Positions 25,355 through 33,709 of a DNA stretch of 47,624 bases are shown piece by piece (position 1 is the stretch's first letter; every line of letters begins with the position of its first letter). The stretch spans positions 1 to 47,624 of the forward strand of contig JANDJL010000026.1 of the NCBI GenBank assembly GCA_024330965.1, read 5' to 3'. The notes beneath the pieces are model-generated. The model did no database searches. It was not told where the DNA came from and saw nothing but the letters and a program-made list of their open reading frames with translations. Both the position numbers and the translations under genes were made by a program. The stretch is from Nitrospira sp. (GTDB taxonomy: Bacteria > Nitrospirota > Nitrospiria > Nitrospirales > Nitrospiraceae).

Positions 25355-28300
25355 ATGAGTGCATTGGCTCCCGGACACATCAGGACAGTCGATGGCAATG
25401 AGGCCGTGGCCTCGGTCGCCTATCGGACGAACGAGGTCATCGCCATCTATCCCATCACGCCGGCGTCTCCGATGGGCGAGTGGGCGGACGAGTGGTCTGC
25501 TCACGGCCGGCTCAATATCTGGGGCACGGTGCCGGTCATCACTGAAATGCAATCCGAAGGAGGAGCCGCCGGGGCCCTGCATGGCGCCTTGCAAGCCGGC
25601 TCTCTGGCGACGACCTTCACCGCCTCGCAGGGGCTACTCCTGATGATGCCCACCCTGTTCAAGATCGCCGGAGAGCTGACCTCCTTCTGCATGCATGTCG
25701 CCTCCCGCACAGTCGCCACGCACGCGCTCTCGATTTTCGGCGACCACTCGGATGTCATGGCCTGCCGAACGACGGGGTTTGCGCTGCTCGCCTCCAGCTC
25801 CGTGCAGGAAGCGCAGGATCTGGCCTGCATTGCGCAGGCTGCTACCTTACAGGCGCGTGTGCCGTTCCTGCATTTCTTCGATGGCTTCCGGACATCCCAC
25901 GAGGTGGCGCGGATCGAGGAACTGACCGACGGTGAGCTTCGAGCCATGATCGATGACGAGCTGGTCGCCGCCCATCGCCGGCGCGCCCTGACACCGGACC
26001 ATCCGGTCCTCCGGGGAACGGCGCAGAATCCCGATGCGTTTTTCCAGGCACGAGAGGCCTGCAATCTCTTCTATGAACGTTGCCCGGGGATTCTGCAGGA
26101 CACGATGGATCGCTTCGCCGGCCTCACAGGACGACGGTATCACCTGTTCGACTACGCCGGGCATCCGGAGGCAGATCGCGTCATCGTCCTGATGGGATCC
26201 GGAGCGGAGACCGTCCATGAGACTGTCGAATGGTTGATGGCCCGTGGCGAGCGGGTGGGTGTTGCGAAGGTGCACCTATACCGACCGTTTTCTCTCTCGG
26301 ATTTTGTCCGGGCCCTTCCGCCGACCGTTCGCGCAATCGCCGTCATGGATCGGACGAAAGAACCGGGCGCGCTCGGCGAACCGCTCTATCTGGATGTCGT
26401 GGCGGCGCTGGCTGAAGCCCAAATGACAGGGAGATCACCATTCAGACAAATCCCGCGCGTCATCGGGGGACGGTATGGCCTCTCCTCCAAGGAGTTCAAT
26501 CCGGCCATGGTCAAGGCCGTGTTTGCGGAACTGGCCTCCGCCAGCCCGAAACAGCATTTTACGGTCGGCATTGTCGACGACGTGACCCATACCTCGTTAC
26601 CGATCGAGCCGGACTTCGACATCGAACCGGACGACGTGCGGCGAGCGGTTTTCTTTGGACTGGGATCGGACGGGACCGTGAGTGCGAATAAAAGTTCGAT
26701 CAAGATCATCGGTGAAGAAACCGGTCGTTGGGTGCAGGGCTATTTCGTTTATGACTCGCGCAAAGCTGGCGCGATGACCATTTCACACTTGCGGGTGGCG
26801 CCGTATCCGATCCGGTCGGCCTACCTCATTCGGCAGGCCCATTTTGTCGCCTGCCACCATCTTGAGTTTCTGGAACGTTACGATGTGCTGGCCTATGCGG
26901 CGCCCGGGGCGGTATTCCTCTTGAACGCCCCACATGGCCCTGAGGCCTTGTGGGATGCGTTGCCTCGTGAGGTGCAGCAGCAGATCCTCGACAAGCGGCT
27001 CGCCGTCTATGTGATCGATGCCGACCGCCTCGCCAAGGAGCTCGGACTCGGAGGTCGCATCAACACGATCATGCAGGCTTGCTTCTTCGCCATCTCCGAA
27101 GTGCTCCCGCGCGATGAGGCACTTTCGCAGATCAAGGAGGCCAGCCGGAAGATCTACGGCAAGCGAGGCGACGAGATCGTCAATAAGAACCTTGCGGCCG
27201 TGGAGGCGGCACTGGATCGCCTCTGGAAGGTCGCGGTGCCTGACCGTGTCACGGCGACGCGCACATTGCCCCCGCTTGTCCCGGACGAGGCGCCGGATTT
27301 CGTCAAGAAGGTGACGGCCGTGATGCTGGCGGGAAAAGGCGATTGGCTCCCGGTCAGTGCCTTCCCGGTCGATGGAACCTGGCCGCTGGGCACGGCTCGG
27401 TGGGAGAAGCGCAATCTGGCAGACAACATTCCGGTGTGGGATCCCGCGATCTGTATCCAGTGCAACAAGTGCGCGATGGTCTGCCCCCATGCGGCGATCC
27501 GCGCCAAGGTCTATGCGCCGGCCCTTCTGAGAACGGCACCGCAAACCTTCAAGGCAATGGATTTCAAAGGCCGCGAGTTCCCCGGGCTTAAGTACACGGT
27601 TCAGGTTGCGCCTGAAGATTGCACCGGCTGCCACCTCTGCGTGATGGTCTGTCCGGCGAAAGACAAATCCAATCCAAAACACAAAGCCCTGGAGATGCAG
27701 TTGCAACGTTCGCTGCGAGACGTCCAACGCCCGAACTATGCTTTCTTTCTCCAGCTCCCTGAAGCCGACCGGACGGTCGTCAAACAGGATGTGAAGAGCG
27801 TTCAATTTCTTGAACCTCTGTTCGAATATTCGAGCGCCTGTCCGGGCTGCGGCGAGACACCGTACATCAAACTCTTAACCCAGCTCTTCGGCGACCGGGC
27901 CTTGATCGCCAATGCGACAGGCTGTTCCTCGATCTATGGGGGCAACCTTCCCACGACGCCGTATACCACAAACCGTGACGGTCGTGGGCCGGCCTGGTCG
28001 AATTCACTGTTCGAAGACAACGCGGAATTCGGCTTCGGGTTCCGCCTGGCGATTGACAAGCAGCGAGAGGAAGCCAGGGAGTTGCTCGCCCGCCTGGGCG
28101 CGCAAATCGGCAACACCTTGGTGGGGGAACTCCTTCATGCCGACCAGGGAAGTGAGGCGGGGATCGCCGCCCAGCGGCAGCGCGTCGCCGTACTGCGACA
28201 GAAGTTGGCGAGCCTGCAGACCGTGGAATCCCACCGTCTTGGATTGCTTGCCGACGCTCTCGTCAGGAAGAGTGTGTGGATCGTCGGCGGTGACGGCTGG

Positions 28301-28948
28301 GCCTACGACATCGGGTACGGCGGGCTCGACCACGTACTCGCCATGGGACGGGACGTGAATCTTCTGGTCCTGGACACCGAGGTCTACTCCAACACAGGAG
28401 GCCAGCAATCCAAGGCCACACCGCTGGGCGCTGCTACCAAATTTGCTGTAGCCGGCAAGGCTCTGCCGAAAAAGGATTTGGGGCTGTTGGCCATGACCTA
28501 TGGCCATGTGTATGTGGCGAGAATTGCGTTCGGTGCCATGGACACGCAAACCGTCAGGGCCTTTCTCGAAGCGGAGTCCTATCCCGGCCCGTCGCTGTTG
28601 ATCGCGTACAGTCCCTGTATCGCACATGGCTATGATTTAGCCTTCGGTGTGGAGCAGCAGAAACTCGCCGCGGATTCAGGCTACTGGCCACTGTATCGCT
28701 TCGACCCGCGCCGGCTGGCACATGGAGAAAGTCCGCTGATGCTCGACTCGCCCCATCCCAAATCGGACCTCGCGCAGTACATGCGCAACGAAACGCGCTT
28801 CCGAATGGTCGAACAGCAGGACGGGGAGCGGTTTCGTGCTCTGCTCGCCGAAGCCAAACAGGAAGTGGCCAAGCGATGGGCTCTGTACGAGCACCTGGCC
28901 CGCTTCATGGCTCCAAGCCATATCCAAGGCGAGAGGTCAGGGACGTAA
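25355..28948 (+). CDS. nifJ: Pyruvate:ferredoxin (flavodoxin) oxidoreductase, single chain
   Basis: A 1197-residue enzyme with the full single-chain domain order. N-terminal pyrimidine-binding domain with AIYPITPASPMGEWADEW, then the gamma domain with GLGSDGTVSANKSSIKIIG, then the two-cluster ferredoxin domain CIQCNKCAMVCP and CTGCHLCVMVCPAKD, and the C-terminal TPP domain with SACPGCGETPYIKL, NATGCSSIYGGNLP and VWIVGGDGWAYDIGYGG. It oxidises pyruvate to acetyl-CoA and CO2 with reduced ferredoxin, or runs in reverse. The ATG at 25355 just precedes the conserved domain. The following gene is its usual dihydroorotate dehydrogenase-like companion. Confidence 0.95.
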   Translation: MSALAPGHIRTVDGNEAVASVAYRTNEVIAIYPITPASPMGEWADEWSAHGRLNIWGTVPVITEMQSEGGAAGALHGALQAGSLATTFTASQGLLLMMPTLFKIAGELTSFCMHVASRTVATHALSIFGDHSDVMACRTTGFALLASSSVQEAQDLACIAQAATLQARVPFLHFFDGFRTSHEVARIEELTDGELRAMIDDELVAAHRRRALTPDHPVLRGTAQNPDAFFQAREACNLFYERCPGILQDTMDRFAGLTGRRYHLFDYAGHPEADRVIVLMGSGAETVHETVEWLMARGERVGVAKVHLYRPFSLSDFVRALPPTVRAIAVMDRTKEPGALGEPLYLDVVAALAEAQMTGRSPFRQIPRVIGGRYGLSSKEFNPAMVKAVFAELASASPKQHFTVGIVDDVTHTSLPIEPDFDIEPDDVRRAVFFGLGSDGTVSANKSSIKIIGEETGRWVQGYFVYDSRKAGAMTISHLRVAPYPIRSAYLIRQAHFVACHHLEFLERYDVLAYAAPGAVFLLNAPHGPEALWDALPREVQQQILDKRLAVYVIDADRLAKELGLGGRINTIMQACFFAISEVLPRDEALSQIKEASRKIYGKRGDEIVNKNLAAVEAALDRLWKVAVPDRVTATRTLPPLVPDEAPDFVKKVTAVMLAGKGDWLPVSAFPVDGTWPLGTARWEKRNLADNIPVWDPAICIQCNKCAMVCPHAAIRAKVYAPALLRTAPQTFKAMDFKGREFPGLKYTVQVAPEDCTGCHLCVMVCPAKDKSNPKHKALEMQLQRSLRDVQRPNYAFFLQLPEADRTVVKQDVKSVQFLEPLFEYSSACPGCGETPYIKLLTQLFGDRALIANATGCSSIYGGNLPTTPYTTNRDGRGPAWSNSLFEDNAEFGFGFRLAIDKQREEARELLARLGAQIGNTLVGELLHADQGSEAGIAAQRQRVAVLRQKLASLQTVESHRLGLLADALVRKSVWIVGGDGWAYDIGYGGLDHVLAMGRDVNLLVLDTEVYSNTGGQQSKATPLGAATKFAVAGKALPKKDLGLLAMTYGHVYVARIAFGAMDTQTVRAFLEAESYPGPSLLIAYSPCIAHGYDLAFGVEQQKLAADSGYWPLYRFDPRRLAHGESPLMLDSPHPKSDLAQYMRNETRFRMVEQQDGERFRALLAEAKQEVAKRWALYEHLARFMAPSHIQGERSGT

Positions 28949-28960
28949 ATGGAGGGCGGT

Positions 28961-29953
28961 ATGGATCTCTCGACCACCTATCTGGGGTTTCAGTTGCCCC
29001 ATCCGCTGATGCCCGGCGCGTCTCCACTGGTGGATGATCTGGACATGGTGAAGCGGCTGGAGGATGCCGGGGCCTCTGCGATCGTTCTGCATTCGCTGTT
29101 TGAAGAGCAGATCGCCTGTGAGCAGGCGAGGACTGCGTATGACATTGATACCTATGTTGAGTCCTTCGCAGAGGCCACGTCCTATTTCCCCTGTCGAGTA
29201 CACTTTGCCTGGGGGCCGGACCAGTATCTCGAGCAGATTCGCCGGATCAAAGAGGCCGTTGCTGTGCCCGTGATCGGATCGTTGAATGGCACCACCGCTG
29301 CCGGCTGGCTCAACTACGCCCGCCGCATGCAGCAGGCAGGGGCCGATGCCCTCGAACTCAATCTCTATGTCATTGCCGCCGATCCTGCCGAATCTGGAGA
29401 GGCCGTGGAGCGCCGCGCGCTGGAAATCGTCCGGACCGTCAAACAGGCCGTCACGATTCCGGTCGCCGTGAAACTCTCGCCGTTCTTCTGTTCCTTCGCA
29501 CACTTCGCCCATCAACTGGATGAAGTGGGAGTGAACGGTCTCGTGCTGTTCAACCGGTTCTACCAGCCAGATCTCGATGTCGAAAATCTAGAAGTAGTGC
29601 CGAAATTGAACCTATCCGATTCGTCCGAACTCCTGCTGCGACTCCGCTGGACCGCGATCCTCTCGGGGCGCTTGCGGGCATCCCTGGCGGTCACAGGCGG
29701 CGTCCATACGGCCCAGGACGCGATCAAAGCCGTCATGACCGGTGCCCATGCAGTCCAACTGGTGTCGGCGCTGCTTCAGCATGGGCCGGAGCGTCTCAAC
29801 ACCATTCGAGAAGAGATGGTCCGATGGATGGAAGAGCATGAGTACCATTCGCTGCGCCAGATGCAGGGCAGTATGAATCTCACGCGGTGCCCTGATCCGG
29901 CGGCCTTTGAGCGAGCCAACTATATGCGAGTGTTGCAGAACTGGCGGTCATGA
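28961..29953 (+). CDS. Dihydroorotate dehydrogenase-like protein paired with NifJ
   Basis: A 330-residue TIM-barrel protein: MDLSTTYLGFQLPHPLMPGA, ALELNLYVIAADP, VAVKLSPFFCSFAHFA, then the FMN-phosphate site LAVTGGVHTAQDAIKAVMTGA. This group is often encoded right after NifJ and is annotated as dihydroorotate dehydrogenase-like; whether it makes orotate is doubtful. GGAGGG precedes the ATG at 28961; the ATG at 28949 is an alternative but has no site. It starts 12 bases after nifJ, so the two form an operon. An FMN-linked electron transfer role with NifJ is inference. Confidence 0.85.
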   Translation: MDLSTTYLGFQLPHPLMPGASPLVDDLDMVKRLEDAGASAIVLHSLFEEQIACEQARTAYDIDTYVESFAEATSYFPCRVHFAWGPDQYLEQIRRIKEAVAVPVIGSLNGTTAAGWLNYARRMQQAGADALELNLYVIAADPAESGEAVERRALEIVRTVKQAVTIPVAVKLSPFFCSFAHFAHQLDEVGVNGLVLFNRFYQPDLDVENLEVVPKLNLSDSSELLLRLRWTAILSGRLRASLAVTGGVHTAQDAIKAVMTGAHAVQLVSALLQHGPERLNTIREEMVRWMEEHEYHSLRQMQGSMNLTRCPDPAAFERANYMRVLQNWRS

Positions 29954-30165
29954 ATGATTCCAAATGGATCACCGCTTGCGTCTAACAGGTTGCGGAATAA
30001 CTCGATTTGCGTGCTTCGACAGGCTCAGTACGATCGCCAAAGCCCCAGGACATTCAATGAGCGCTCCGTTTATCCTGAAGCTCTCGAAGGATGAACGGAA
30101 GTTTTTCTACAGCCGAGATATCGCCTCTGTTATCGATGGCGATGAATCGTTCAAGGAAGGCTGTT

Positions 30166-30219
30166 CGTGTGCTGACGGTTCGGTACCTGCGCCGCGACGC
30201 GGAGTGGCATGTTCTTGAA
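30166..30219 (+). pseudogene. Short fragment resembling the NrdJ N-terminus
   Basis: The frame upstream of the M14 gene reads RVLTVRYLRRDAEWHVLE. The N-terminus of NrdJ (22181-22234) reads RVLQARYLRRDAERHILE; 14 of 18 residues and 40 of 54 bases agree. The similarity stops abruptly on both sides. It looks like the buried end of a second ribonucleotide reductase gene, or a recombination scar. It is too short to be certain. Confidence 0.4.
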
Positions 30220-30249
30220 CCGGCCTATCCTCATGATGCTCGGCCTCTT

Positions 30250-31002
30250 ATGAACACCGCAGAGCTACGAGCGTATGCCCGTCTGGTCGAACGAGTCCGT
30301 TCAGCGGTGAGCGAGGATCGTGAGGCGAACCTGTCTCTCCATGGATTCACCACGGCAGGCAAGACATATGAACTTATGCAGGTCGTCCTGGGTGGTGGCG
30401 CGCCGCGGCGAGTGTTGCTGTCTGCCGGTATTCATGGGGATGAGCTCGCCGGAGTTGTAGCGCTGTGCGAATGGCTTGAAACGCGAGCTTATGTGAAGTT
30501 TCTTCCGCAGTGGGACATCACGATGCTTCCGTGCATCAATCCGTGGGGCTATGAACATGGAACACGTGCAAACGGTGACGGGTACGATTTGAACCGGGAA
30601 TTTCACTCGTCGCACCCGCCGCAAGAGGTCCTGTTCGTTCAGTCGGTGCTGCAACAGCGGTTCGATCTAAGCCTGGAGCTCCACGTAGATGAGGAGAGCG
30701 CCGGCTATTATCTGTACGAGACGGTCAGGCCATGGGCGGAGATCGGATACCGGGTGCTCGAACGGATTCGGACGATGATGCCCGTGAATCTGGATGCGAT
30801 GATCGACGGGAAATCAGCCGAGGGCGGAGTCATCGCCGGAACCTGTGGGGCTGGACATGTCCTGAAGCAGCCCATGGCGGTGTACGGCTCGGCCCATGGG
30901 ATCCCCTGCTCCTTAACCCTGGAGGCAGGCCGGGCGCCGCTGCACAGGCAGGTTCAGGCGCATCTCCAGGCAATAGAAGCGGCATTAAGTCTCTGTTCCT
31001 AA
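30250..31002 (+). CDS. M14-family zinc carboxypeptidase / succinylglutamate desuccinylase-like hydrolase
   Basis: A 250-residue hydrolase. Zinc-binding motif LSAGIHGDELAGV (HxxE), then CINPWGYEHGTRANGDGYDLNREF (substrate Asn-Arg), then the third zinc ligand His in LELHVDEESAGYY, and catalytic Glu in LTLEAGRAP. This order fits M14 carboxypeptidases and aspartoacylase/AstE-like enzymes. The frame is open upstream to 30091, but those residues include the NrdJ-like scar, so the ATG at 30250 is taken. No strong Shine-Dalgarno is visible. The substrate is unknown. Confidence 0.82.
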   Translation: MNTAELRAYARLVERVRSAVSEDREANLSLHGFTTAGKTYELMQVVLGGGAPRRVLLSAGIHGDELAGVVALCEWLETRAYVKFLPQWDITMLPCINPWGYEHGTRANGDGYDLNREFHSSHPPQEVLFVQSVLQQRFDLSLELHVDEESAGYYLYETVRPWAEIGYRVLERIRTMMPVNLDAMIDGKSAEGGVIAGTCGAGHVLKQPMAVYGSAHGIPCSLTLEAGRAPLHRQVQAHLQAIEAALSLCS

Positions 31003-31031
31003 CGGGTTCCCAGCCAGCACGATCCAATCCG

Positions 31032-31373
31032 TTACGCACTCTCGACGCAATCACGGCATCGCGTAATCGTGGGGTCCGCGTTGAGGCGGCGAAGGTCGAT
31101 CTCCGTTCCGCACAGAAAGCACAGGCCGAAACGTCCTGATTCGATACGGCGCAGCGCTCCCTCGATTTTGACCAGGAGTTGTTGGCGCCGGCGTGCGGCT
31201 GCCTGGGACATCTGCTGAAGTTGCATCGCGTCGACGCGCGACACCCGTCCGACGCTGGTTTGATCGAGCTCCACCGGCTTGAGATCCTGGGCCGCGGAGT
31301 CATTGATGGCGCGGATCTCGTCCTGCATCGCGGTCAGCTTCGCGCGGAACCGTTCAAGGTCTTCGCTAGTCAT
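31032..31373 (-). CDS. DksA/TraR-type zinc-finger protein
   Basis: A 113-residue protein with an N-terminal coiled-coil helix pair (ERFRAKLTAMQDEI ... AMQLQQMSQAAARRRQQLL) and the C-terminal C4 finger CFLCGTEIDLRRLNADP ... CRDC. This is the DksA/TraR layout, shorter than E. coli DksA (151 residues). Such proteins enter the RNA polymerase secondary channel and tune transcription with ppGpp. It is divergent from the arsR promoter and convergent with the M14 gene. Confidence 0.88.
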   Translation of the reverse strand: MTSEDLERFRAKLTAMQDEIRAINDSAAQDLKPVELDQTSVGRVSRVDAMQLQQMSQAAARRRQQLLVKIEGALRRIESGRFGLCFLCGTEIDLRRLNADPTITRCRDCVESA

Positions 31374-31472
31374 GAGGCTGCCCCTATCTTATCCGGTCCT
31401 CCGGAAAATCCCAACCATCCTATCTTGCCTATCTTGGACAGCCCATCGTTCCTACACCCAGAGATTCCGGTC

Positions 31473-31500
31473 TTGACAGATCAAGAATTCTTGTTATGAT
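31473..31500 (+). promoter_or_regulatory. arsR promoter with overlapping palindromic operator
   Basis: TTGACA (31473-31478), 16-base spacer, TATGAT (31495-31500): a near-consensus sigma-70 promoter. The spacer holds ATCAAGAATTCTTGTT, a near-perfect inverted repeat resembling ArsR-family operators, so ArsR would block polymerase. The transcription start would fall only one to three bases before the arsR ATG at 31509, giving a leaderless or nearly leaderless message. Confidence 0.7.
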
Positions 31501-31508
31501 GATGCACC

Positions 31509-31829
31509 ATGACCACCACCATCAAGAGACGAGACAAGGGCGTGAGGCTTTTCCATGCGTTGTCAGACGACACGCGACTGGAGATCATGGAGCGCCTGAA
31601 AGAGGGGGAGCAGTGCGTGTGTGATCTCACCGATGCCCTCAAGACGGGGCAGTCGCGTCTGTCCTTTCATCTGAAAGTCCTCAAGGATGCGGGACTGATC
31701 AAGGATCGTCCGGAGGGGCGGTGGATTTACTATTCCCTGCACGAAGAAGCCTTGGAGCAATTGGAAGAGGTTGTCCGATCGTTACGGGGCACAGGCCATC
31801 GAGGGGGCTCCTCGTCACGATGTGGCTAG
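31509..31829 (+). CDS. arsR: ArsR-type arsenite-responsive repressor
   Basis: A 106-residue winged-helix regulator: LFHALSDDTRLEIMERLKEG, the metal-sensing helix with CVCDLTDAL (the CxC of classical ArsR alpha-3), the DNA-reading helix GQSRLSFHLKVLKDAGLI and the wing DRPEGRWIYYSLHEE. Binding of As(III) or Sb(III) to the CxC pair releases DNA. It has no Shine-Dalgarno, and its promoter suggests leaderless initiation. It heads arsR-arsM-arsC-arsD-arsA. Confidence 0.92.
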   Translation: MTTTIKRRDKGVRLFHALSDDTRLEIMERLKEGEQCVCDLTDALKTGQSRLSFHLKVLKDAGLIKDRPEGRWIYYSLHEEALEQLEEVVRSLRGTGHRGGSSSRCG

Positions 31830-31846
31830 TTTTTTTGACCTCGATC

Positions 31847-31864
31847 AATCAACTTTCGTTGATT
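31847..31864. promoter_or_regulatory. Perfect palindrome upstream of arsM, probable ArsR operator
   Basis: AATCAACTTTCGTTGATT is a 7-bp inverted repeat with a 4-base spacer, containing the ATCAA-N-TTGAT form of ArsR-family operators. Two more GTTGATGA direct repeats follow at about 31872-31892. It lies about 50 bases before arsM, so arsM-arsC-arsD-arsA may be separately repressed from arsR. Confidence 0.65.
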
Positions 31865-31914
31865 ATGAAAGGTTGATGAGTAAAGGTTGATGAATAAAGA
31901 AAGAAGGAGTGGTG

Positions 31915-32748
31915 ATGAAAAGCCAAGAGGTCAAAGCGTTGGTGAAGGCTGAGTATGGGCAGGCGGCGCTGCAAGCGAAACGAGGAGGCAGTTCCTGCTG
32001 TGGGTCGGTCTCGGAGCGAGTCGACTTCATCACCTCCAATCTCTACGGGAGGAACGAAACGGAGGCGCTTCCGGCCGAAGCCGTCTTGGCCTCGTTGGGA
32101 TGCGGGAATCCGACGGCGCTGGCGGAACTCAACCCTGGTGAGACCGTCTTGGATCTCGGCTCAGGCGGCGGGATCGACGTGTTGCTGTCGGCCCGTCGGG
32201 TCGGACCGACCGGCAAGGTCTATGGACTCGATATGACAGACGAGATGCTTGCCTTGGCACGGGAGAACCAGGAGAAAGCAGGAGTCCGGAATGTGGAGTT
32301 TCTCAAGGGGGAAATCGAAGACATTCCATTGGGAGATGACAGCGTCGACGTCATCATCTCCAACTGCGTCATCAATCTCTCGCCCGACAAAGATCGTGTG
32401 CTGACCGAGGCCTTCCGAGTCCTGAAGCCGGGCGGCCGTCTCGCGGTGTCGGACGTCGTCGTGCGTGGCGACGTTCCGGCGGAGATTCGCCACAGTGTCG
32501 AACTCTGGATGGGCTGTGTCGCGGGGGCCTTGGAAGAGTCCGCCTACCGAGACAAACTCACGAAGGCGGGATTTCACGAGATCGAGATCGTCCCGACACG
32601 CATCTATCGCGTCGAGGATGCCAAAGACTTCTTGGCCGGAGCGGGACTGAACGTGGAGACGCTCGGGCCGCAAGTGGATGGGAAGTTTATGAGTGCCTTC
32701 ATCCGGGCAAGGAAGCCACTTGAATCTGCGCAAGGGGCAACCGACTGA
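31915..32748 (+). CDS. arsM: As(III) S-adenosylmethionine methyltransferase
   Basis: A 277-residue SAM methyltransferase. N-terminal SSCCGS, then motif [37 protein letters not shown], and post-[18 protein letters not shown] with [13 protein letters not shown]. Three conserved cysteines of ArsM (in LGCGNP, SNCVIN and MGCVAG) are present, the set that binds As(III). It methylates arsenite to mono-, di- and trimethyl forms. The ATG at 31915 has AAGAAGGAG upstream; GTGs at 31909 and 31912 are in-frame alternatives. Confidence 0.94.
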   Translation: MKSQEVKALVKAEYGQAALQAKRGGSSCCGSVSERVDFITSNLYGRNETEALPAEAVLASLGCGNPTALAELNPGETVLDLGSGGGIDVLLSARRVGPTGKVYGLDMTDEMLALARENQEKAGVRNVEFLKGEIEDIPLGDDSVDVIISNCVINLSPDKDRVLTEAFRVLKPGGRLAVSDVVVRGDVPAEIRHSVELWMGCVAGALEESAYRDKLTKAGFHEIEIVPTRIYRVEDAKDFLAGAGLNVETLGPQVDGKFMSAFIRARKPLESAQGATD

Positions 32749-32797
32749 CTTCCCGTGATCGTGCGATGGCTCATCGTGCTCAATAGGAGATAGCATC

Positions 32798-33274
32798 GTG
32801 AAGATCCTCTTCCTCTGTACCGGGAACTCCTGCCGCTCGATCTTGGCCGAGGCCACCTTCAATGCCTTGGCAGGTCCAGACTGGCGTGCCATGAGTGCGG
32901 GGAGCCATCCAACCGGAACGGTCCATCCCCGCGCGTTGGCCCTCCTGCGACGCGAAGGGATTTCAACCGAGGGGTTGCATAGTAAATCGTGGACTGACCT
33001 CCCGGCCGTCCCGGATCTCGTCATCACGGTGTGCGGGAACGCAGCGGGTGAAACCTGTCCGGCCTATCTCGGTCCTGCCTTGCGAACCCATTGGGGGGTC
33101 GAGGATCCGGCCAAGGCGACTGGAACGGAGGCAGAGATCGATGCCAAGTTCGAGCAGGTCTATCGCACCCTGCGTACCCGCATCGAAGCGTTCCTGAAAT
33201 TGCCGATCGACCAACTCTGGAAGGATCGTGACCGGCTCAAGGTAGAGCTGGACGACATTGCCAAGCTTCCGTAG
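32798..33274 (+). CDS. arsC: Arsenate reductase, thioredoxin-linked (low-MW phosphatase type)
   Basis: A 158-residue protein with the CX5R loop CTGNSCRSILAEA (Cys7, Arg13) and the second redox pair Cys79 and Cys87 in VCGNAAGETCP. This three-cysteine relay is that of the pI258-type ArsC, which reduces As(V) to As(III) with thioredoxin. The C-terminus is ~25 residues longer than pI258 ArsC, as in many environmental versions. The GTG at 32798 follows GGAG. Thioredoxin 2 in this window could be its reductant. Confidence 0.93.
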   Translation: MKILFLCTGNSCRSILAEATFNALAGPDWRAMSAGSHPTGTVHPRALALLRREGISTEGLHSKSWTDLPAVPDLVITVCGNAAGETCPAYLGPALRTHWGVEDPAKATGTEAEIDAKFEQVYRTLRTRIEAFLKLPIDQLWKDRDRLKVELDDIAKLP

Positions 33275-33321
33275 CCGGTATTGGTGGTCATTCTTGTGTC
33301 ACAAATTCATGGAGGTCCAAC

Positions 33322-33681
33322 ATGGTCAAGATTGAGGTGTATGATCCGGCGATGTGCTGCAGTACGGGTGTCTGTGGAATCGACGCGGATCAGAGATTGG
33401 TGAACTTCGCCGCGGATGTCGAGTGGGCGAAGCAGCAAGGTGTCACGATCGAACGGTTTAACCTGGGGCAGCAACCGATGCAGTTTGCGAACAATCCGAG
33501 GGTCAAAAGCTTTCTCGAACGCTCGGGGGAGGGGGCGCTCCCGCTGATTCTCGTGGACGGCGAAGTGGCCCTGGCCGGGCGGTATCCCAGCCGGGCTGAG
33601 TTGACCCGCTGGGCAGGTTTGGCGGCTGCACCAACCATCATGAAGACAGAAGGCAGTTGCTGCGGGGGTGGCTCCTGCTGA
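33322..33681 (+). CDS. arsD: ArsD arsenic metallochaperone
   Basis: A 119-residue protein with EVYDPAMCCSTGVCG: Cys12, Cys13 and Cys18 are at the positions of the three As(III)-binding cysteines of ArsD. The C-terminus ends in further thiols (CCGGGSC), like the vicinal pairs of R773 ArsD. The middle, ALPLILVDGEVALAGRYPSR, is the thioredoxin-like end of the fold. It hands As(III) to ArsA, encoded 28 bases later. GGAGG sits upstream of the ATG. Confidence 0.94.
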   Translation: MVKIEVYDPAMCCSTGVCGIDADQRLVNFAADVEWAKQQGVTIERFNLGQQPMQFANNPRVKSFLERSGEGALPLILVDGEVALAGRYPSRAELTRWAGLAAAPTIMKTEGSCCGGGSC

Positions 33682-33709
33682 TGAGTTCGTTCTGTCAAAG
33701 GAGTGAATC

